A stretch of DNA of 17,922 bases from NCBI GenBank assembly GCA_964405075.1, contig CAYOMP010000044.1:1-17922 (forward strand), read 5' to 3'. Of the stretch, positions 13,908 through 17,922 are shown one piece after another. The notes below the pieces were generated by a model, which was not told where the DNA came from, made no database searches, and saw nothing but the letters and a program-made list of their open reading frames with translations. The DNA is from CAYOMP01 sp964405075. GTDB taxonomy: Bacteria > Bacillota > Clostridia > Lachnospirales > Lachnospiraceae. Within the stretch, counting starts at the first letter, position 1; the number at the start of each line of letters is the position of its first letter. The translations under genes were made by a program, and so were the position numbers.

Positions 13908-13925
13908 ATTGACCGGGAAGTCAAA
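13908..13925 (+). promoter_or_regulatory. Second, imperfect TetR-type operator
   Basis: ATTGACC-GGGA-AGTCAAA repeats the TTGAC-N6-GTCAA pattern of the operator at 13862-13883, with its centre 44 bp away. It overlaps the ribosome binding site of the TetR gene. Two sites four helical turns apart would suit cooperative binding. Confidence 0.5.
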
Positions 13926-13934
13926 GGAGGAAGT

Positions 13935-14570
13935 ATGTCATTTGAAGCATTTGAAAAACTATCAGAAGAAAAAAAGGAATTGATTCTCTCAACAGGGATA
14001 AAGGAATTTTCAGAAAAGTCATATGTGGATGTAAGTACTGATGCCATTACCAAGGCATGTGGAATTTCTAAAGGAATTTTGTTTCACTATTTTGGTTCTA
14101 AAAAGAATTTCTATTTTTACTGTTTGGAAAAAGCAATGGAAAGGCTAACTTCAAAAACGGAGAGTAAGGTAGAAAATGAAAACTTTTATGATATTTTATT
14201 TTCATCTATGGATAGAAAAATAACTTTGTGTACAAAGTACAGCAATGAAATGCATATGGTCAATATGGCATCAAGGGACGTTTCTTTAGAAATTGCAGAG
14301 GGAAAAACTGAAATTTTAGGAAAGTATATGGTTTTGGTGCAGGCAGAATCCAACGAAACCTTAAGGAAAGCATTGAAAACATTGGATTTTAAAGATAGTG
14401 AGAATCAGCAAAAAACATTGGAGGGATTGTCAATTTATATCAATGCAGTAATGCAAAAATATCTGTTACAGTATCAAGAAACACCAGATGAATTTTTCAA
14501 AAATAGTGAAAAAATCAAAGCAGATATGAAAAATTATTTGGATTTGATGTTGTTTGGAATTTTGAAATAG
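13935..14570 (+). CDS. TetR-family transcriptional regulator
   Basis: A 211-residue protein with an N-terminal TetR helix-turn-helix (about residues 12-60: ILSTGIKEFSEKSY, then ITKACGISKGILFHYFGSK) and an all-helical ligand-binding half of normal length. ATG 13935 is chosen because AAAGGAGG (13923-13930) precedes it; the longer in-frame start at 13884 has no binding site and would lie at or upstream of the predicted transcription start. Two TTGAC-N6-GTCAA sites upstream are the probable operators. The ligase gene follows 84 bases later without a new operator, so the regulator likely controls both. TetR proteins beside acyl-CoA ligases often sense fatty or aromatic acyl compounds; the ligand here is unknown. 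Confidence 0.9.
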   Translation: MSFEAFEKLSEEKKELILSTGIKEFSEKSYVDVSTDAITKACGISKGILFHYFGSKKNFYFYCLEKAMERLTSKTESKVENENFYDILFSSMDRKITLCTKYSNEMHMVNMASRDVSLEIAEGKTEILGKYMVLVQAESNETLRKALKTLDFKDSENQQKTLEGLSIYINAVMQKYLLQYQETPDEFFKNSEKIKADMKNYLDLMLFGILK

Positions 14571-14654
14571 AAAGCGTTTTGAAAACCAATTGATGTCGAT
14601 GTAATAGTTTTGTAAGTCGTTAAGCAAATATAATGAGAGAAAAGGGGTATTGAT

Positions 14655-16019
14655 ATGAAAAAAATAGGCGTATTTAAAGCAATGAGTCTTTGTAAGAGCT
14701 ACGAAAAGATGGGAGAAGAAGAAAGAAAAGCACTTCAAAGAAAACGTTTAAAGGATATAGTAGAATGGGCAAGGAAAAATAGTCCGTATTATGCAGAATT
14801 ATATAAGGATTTAGCAGATGACTTTGAACTGACAGATTTGCCTACAGTAAATAAAAGAGAGCTGATGGAGAATTGGAATGACTGGATTACAGACAGAGGA
14901 CTTACTCTTTCGGAAGTGGAAAAATTTATGGAAGATACAGGCAATATAGGAAGAAAGATAAAGAATAAATATATGGTATATACTACATCTGGTTCTACAG
15001 GAAATCCCCTTGTTGCCATAATCGATGATACAACCAATAATGTGATGGGAGGAATCTGTGCCCGACGTAGTTATGCAAGAAAAGAAGATATGACAGCATT
15101 TATAAAAAGAGGAGGAAAAAGTATCGGAGTATTCGCCGATGAAGGATTTTACTTAGGAAATAGCAGTATTCGTTCCCGTCTCAATAAAATGCCATGGAAA
15201 AAGAGGCAGTTAGCAGTGTCTAGTGCTCTTTATCCTATCGATAAGATTGTTAGTCAGTTAAATGAATTTCAACCTGCTATGCTGGGAGGTTATCCTTCAA
15301 ACTTGGAATTACTTATTGATGAAGCAAAAGAAGGAAGACTTCAGATTTCACCGGTTATTATTATGACAGGTGGTGAGTATTTATCAGATTCTTTAAGACA
15401 GCGTTTGTCAGAAACATTTCATTGCTATGTGCAGACTTCTTATTCTTGTACGGAAGGTGGAACAGTAGCATGTGAATGTAGACAACAGCATTTTCATATT
15501 AATGATGATTGGCTGATTGTAGAACCGGTAGATTCTGAAGGAAGACCAGTGAAAGATGGAGAACGGTCAGAGAAAATATTGCTTACAAACTTATATAACT
15601 ATACACAGCCATTTATCCGTTATGAAGTAACAGACAGGGTAATTATGCATAATGAAAAATGTCCATGTGGCAATCCGTCACCATGGATAGAATTAGAAGG
15701 CAGAACTGATGATGTGACTACTTTTACAGAAGAAGGCAAGAAAATTGGAGTAGCACCATTGGCTATATATGCTGTGCTGAAGGAGGTTCACGATTTGCGA
15801 AGATTTCAGGTGTTGGTTTATCCTGAAAATAAGGTGGAGCTTCGTATAGAACCAAAAGAAGGTGTAGAAGAACATATTGCTTTTGAAAAAGCAAGAAAAA
15901 GTCTCACTGAATTTTTACTAAGCCAGGGAATTTGCCACGTAAATATAGATTTGTCAAAAGAAAAGCCAAGTCAAAATCCAAAAAGTGGTAAATTTAAACA
16001 CATTATTAATAAAATATAA
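14655..16019 (+). CDS. PaaK-like adenylate-forming ligase
   Basis: A 454-residue AMP-binding enzyme of the phenylacetate-CoA ligase (PaaK/CapK) type. The nucleotide-binding loop is TSGSTGNP (111-118), followed by GGYPSNLELL (211-220), SYSCTEGG (262-269), the YNYTQPFIRYEVTDR motif with Asp327, GRTDD (349-353) and a C-terminal lysine segment KSGKFKHI near 443-450. Cysteines at 265, 273, 275, 336 and 338 (CPCGN) could bind a metal. Such enzymes activate a carboxylic acid with ATP and usually transfer it to CoA or a carrier. It lies downstream of a TetR gene with no CoA-pathway genes nearby, so the acid is unknown. ATG 14655 follows AAAGGGG. Confidence 0.88.
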   Translation: MKKIGVFKAMSLCKSYEKMGEEERKALQRKRLKDIVEWARKNSPYYAELYKDLADDFELTDLPTVNKRELMENWNDWITDRGLTLSEVEKFMEDTGNIGRKIKNKYMVYTTSGSTGNPLVAIIDDTTNNVMGGICARRSYARKEDMTAFIKRGGKSIGVFADEGFYLGNSSIRSRLNKMPWKKRQLAVSSALYPIDKIVSQLNEFQPAMLGGYPSNLELLIDEAKEGRLQISPVIIMTGGEYLSDSLRQRLSETFHCYVQTSYSCTEGGTVACECRQQHFHINDDWLIVEPVDSEGRPVKDGERSEKILLTNLYNYTQPFIRYEVTDRVIMHNEKCPCGNPSPWIELEGRTDDVTTFTEEGKKIGVAPLAIYAVLKEVHDLRRFQVLVYPENKVELRIEPKEGVEEHIAFEKARKSLTEFLLSQGICHVNIDLSKEKPSQNPKSGKFKHIINKI

Positions 16020-16032
16020 TACTTTTGTCACG

Positions 16033-16061
16033 TTGACATATTATGATGCATATGTTAATAT
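16033..16061 (+). promoter_or_regulatory. Promoter of the NiCo riboswitch transcript
   Basis: Consensus TTGACA (16033-16038), 17-base spacer and TAATAT (16056-16061) with an extended -10 TG at 16053-16054. Transcription should begin about 25-30 bases before the aptamer. Confidence 0.75.
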
Positions 16062-16090
16062 ATAAAAACTCTTTGCACTGCATATAAATC

Positions 16091-16182
16091 TACAGTACAA
16101 ACTGAGCAGACCGTGACGAAATGTCATGGAGTCGGGTCACATGAGTGATAGTGGAATCCTTCATCCACGGGACAGCAGTTGC
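16091..16182 (+). promoter_or_regulatory. NiCo (czcD) riboswitch aptamer
   Basis: The sequence has the features of the czcD/NiCo RNA. P1 is AACTG (16100-16104) / CAGTT (16176-16180), each flanked by conserved purine-rich junction segments (GAGCAGA, GAGTCGGG, GGAATCC and GGGACAGCAG). P2 is CCGTGAC (16111-16117) / GTCATGG (16123-16129), followed by two more hairpins, giving a four-way junction. This class binds Co2+ and Ni2+ cooperatively (some later work also implicates Fe2+). The downstream gene is a cation diffusion facilitator, the usual target. Confidence 0.88.
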
Positions 16183-16209
16183 TAATACTGATTTCGTGGG
16201 TGTTTTTTT
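16163..16209 (+). terminator. Terminator overlapping the NiCo aptamer
   Basis: ATCCACG (16163-16169) pairs with CGTGGGT (16195-16201), with an inner CAGT/ACTG stem, then GT7. Its 5' half uses the fourth helix and P1 3' strand of the aptamer, so metal binding would prevent the terminator and turn the exporter gene on. Confidence 0.85.
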
Positions 16210-16292
16210 ATATTCATTTGAAATCAATTCGATAAAAATTCCCACATATATTTAGTGCCATAGAGCTATCTTAATTTTTGGAGGTAACTGAT

Positions 16293-17228
16293 ATGGAAGA
16301 AAACAAAGTAATAACAAGAAACAACGAATCAATGGAAGATGATTTTCAGAAAGTGGCAAACAAGGTGTCAATAATCACCATTATTGAAAATGTTGTCTTA
16401 TCCGTATTTAAGCTTATTACGGGGCTCATAGCGCATTCTAGTGCAATGATTAGTGATGCTATACACTCTGCGTCAGATGTATTTAGTACTATTGTAGTTA
16501 TTATTGGTATTAGACTTGCGTCAAAGGAAGCTGACAAGGAGCACCCTTATGGACATGAACGTTTGGAATGTGTGGCGGCTATTATTTTAGCAATGGTTCT
16601 TTTTGTAACTGGACTTGGAATTGGTGTAGGAGCATTAAAAAACATTTTACATGGTAATTACAATGATTTGCAAGTGCCGGGGATTTTGGCGTTGATTGCA
16701 GCCATAGTATCAATTGCCGGTAAAGAAGGTATGTATTGGTATACAAGACATTACGCAAAGAAAATTGACTCTAGTGCATTAATGGCAGATGCTTGGCACC
16801 ATCGTTCAGATGCATTTTCTTCTATTGGTGCACTAATTGGAATTGCAGGAGCAAGACTTGGTTTTCCGATTATGGATTCAATTGCCAGTTTGGTTATTTT
16901 TGGTTTTATAGCAAAAGCCGCATTTGACATTTTTAAAGATGCTATGGACAAAATGGTAGATCATTCTTGTGATGAAGAAACAGAAAAACAGATTTATGAT
17001 TTTGTTATGGAAAATGAAAATGTATTGGGAATTGATTTGCTTCAAACAAGAATCTTTGGAAATAAAATTTATGTAGATGTGGAAATTCAGGCAGATGCAC
17101 TATGTACACTACAGGAAGCACACAATATAGCAGAAACTTTGCACGATGATATTGAACAGGAGTTTCCGAAAGTAAAGCATATAATGGTTCATATGAATCC
17201 GGTAACAAAACTTGATAATGAGTCTTAG
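16293..17228 (+). CDS. Cation diffusion facilitator (Co/Ni-type metal exporter)
   Basis: A 311-residue CDF-family exporter with six membrane spans and a C-terminal cytosolic metallochaperone-like domain (about 210-311, ending with IMVHMNP). The transmembrane metal site is visible as SDAIHSASD (Asp55, His58, Asp62) in helix 2 and DAWHHRSD (Asp166, His169, Asp173) in helix 5, that is HxxxD in both. The loop motif KEHPYGHERLE is also typical. ATG 16293 is chosen over an in-frame TTG at 16278 because GGAGGT (16280-16285) stands 7 bases before it. Control by a NiCo riboswitch indicates Co2+/Ni2+ (or Fe2+) export by proton exchange. Metal choice rests on the riboswitch, since the HxxxD sites alone do not decide it. 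Confidence 0.92.
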   Translation: MEENKVITRNNESMEDDFQKVANKVSIITIIENVVLSVFKLITGLIAHSSAMISDAIHSASDVFSTIVVIIGIRLASKEADKEHPYGHERLECVAAIILAMVLFVTGLGIGVGALKNILHGNYNDLQVPGILALIAAIVSIAGKEGMYWYTRHYAKKIDSSALMADAWHHRSDAFSSIGALIGIAGARLGFPIMDSIASLVIFGFIAKAAFDIFKDAMDKMVDHSCDEETEKQIYDFVMENENVLGIDLLQTRIFGNKIYVDVEIQADALCTLQEAHNIAETLHDDIEQEFPKVKHIMVHMNPVTKLDNES

Positions 17229-17289
17229 GTATTGAGTTGAAATTTTTTCTGGTGCGATACTGAAAAAATCATAAAGTACGAAGTGCGAC

Positions 17290-17310
17290 AGACACATAGT
17301 GTCTATATTT
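17290..17310 (+). terminator. Possible weak terminator after the CDF gene
   Basis: AGACAC-ATA-GTGTCT (17290-17304) is a perfect 6-bp hairpin followed by ATATTT. The stem is short and the T tract interrupted, so this is a tentative call. Confidence 0.35.
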
Positions 17311-17343
17311 TGGCGGTAAAAAGATAGAAAACATAGAAATATC

Positions 17344-17372
17344 TTGTACACAAAAGTAAAAAAACATATAAA
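17344..17372 (+). promoter_or_regulatory. Possible promoter of the oxidoreductase gene
   Basis: TTGTAC (17344-17349), 17 bases, then TATAAA (17367-17372), about 100 bases before the start codon. The leader between them and the gene shows no recognisable structure. Confidence 0.4.
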
Positions 17373-17468
17373 TGATAGATGTACAGTATAGAAAAGTATA
17401 TTTTTCAAATGCTTTGAGTGATAAAATGTAATGAGAAATAAGTATTTACTGAAGACAGGAGAAAAAAT

Positions 17469-17922
17469 ATGGTTAGAATTGGTATCATAGGTATGGGGAA
17501 TATGGGATGCAAGTATGCAAGAATTTTGTTTGATGGAGATATACCTGATGTTGAGATTGTTGCTATAACAAGAATTAAAGAAGAGTCAAAAAAGAGCTTA
17601 CCAGAAATAGAGGAAAAAAATATTACCATTTTTCAATCAGCAGATGATTTATTTGATGCGGTAGAAGACGGAAGTCTCAAAATAGATGCAGTGTTAATTG
17701 TAACACCACATAGGGTTCATGAAGCTCAGACAGTGAGGGCATTAGAATTGGGACTGCATGTATTATGTGACAAGCCTGCCGGTATTTCTAGTAAGCAGGC
17801 TCGTATAATGGCGGAAACATCAAAAGAAAATAAAGGACTTGTTTTTGGTATGATTTTTAATCAAAGAATGAATCCAATATTTAAAAAGATGAAAGAAATC
17901 GTGGAAAATAAGGAATATGGTG
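17469..17922 (+). CDS. Gfo/Idh/MocA-family oxidoreductase (partial)
   Basis: The frame runs open from ATG 17469 to the right edge (151 codons), so only the N-terminal half or less of a usual 320-380-residue enzyme is present. It opens with a Rossmann fold, RIGIIGMGNMG, for NAD(P) binding, followed by VEIVAITR, then AVLIVTPHRVHEAQTVRALELG and CDKPAG, the counterpart of the family's EKP motif (here DKP). These enzymes oxidise or reduce sugars, inositols and related alcohols; the substrate cannot be predicted from this part. AGGAG lies about 7 bases before the start. It is separated from the CDF gene by 240 bases with its own possible promoter. Confidence 0.92.
   Translation, partial: MVRIGIIGMGNMGCKYARILFDGDIPDVEIVAITRIKEESKKSLPEIEEKNITIFQSADDLFDAVEDGSLKIDAVLIVTPHRVHEAQTVRALELGLHVLCDKPAGISSKQARIMAETSKENKGLVFGMIFNQRMNPIFKKMKEIVENKEYG

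Noticed and set aside
13884..13934. Longer N-terminus for the TetR protein
   Set aside because: The ATG at 13884 lies upstream of the predicted transcription start and lacks a ribosome binding site, whereas ATG 13935 has a strong one and matches the usual TetR N-terminus.

Overview
The window is AT-rich DNA with strong AGGAGG-type ribosome binding sites, A/T-ending codons, and two riboswitch classes typical of Clostridia (THF and NiCo/czcD). It most likely comes from a low-GC Gram-positive of the Lachnospiraceae type, though no rRNA or other marker gene is present to prove this. All supported genes lie on the + strand.

Region 1 (about 1-2740): after a terminator for an unseen upstream gene, a compact envelope-stress-type operon encodes a PadR repressor, a DUF1700/HAAS membrane protein, a 42-residue small membrane protein that is easily missed, a DUF4097 protein and a PspC-domain protein. 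It is driven by a consensus promoter carrying a probable PadR operator and closed by a perfect 19-bp terminator. Region 2 (2741-6585): a stretch with no clear gene, then a heterodimeric ABC exporter with one degenerate and one canonical ATP site. Region 3 (6586-8995): an M15-family lipoprotein peptidase and a CLC-type anion transporter, 17 bp apart, behind a promoter that has a palindrome at an activator-like position.

Region 4 (8996-9852): a THF riboswitch with a terminator controls the folate ECF S-component folT. Region 5 (9853-11224) is the accessory part. It has two copies of a roughly 108-123 bp structured repeat, the C-terminal remnant of a probable Fic protein, a Phd/YefM antitoxin reading frame joined at its N-terminus to the second repeat copy, and a truncated RelE/ParE-like toxin remnant. 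It reads as a decayed toxin-antitoxin locus disturbed by a small mobile repeat.

Region 6 (11225-13643): a soluble PocR-domain protein with a minimal chemoreceptor-type hairpin, and a secreted D-Ala-D-Ala carboxypeptidase. Region 7 (13644-16019): a TetR regulator, with an operator over its own -35 box, followed by a PaaK-like adenylate-forming ligase. Region 8 (16020-17228): a NiCo (czcD) riboswitch and terminator in front of a cation diffusion facilitator. The window ends inside a Gfo/Idh/MocA oxidoreductase.

Most of the window is regulated housekeeping, envelope and transport functions. The least explained parts are the paired structured repeat with the decayed toxin genes, the 42-residue ORF in the PadR operon, and the mini PocR receptor.
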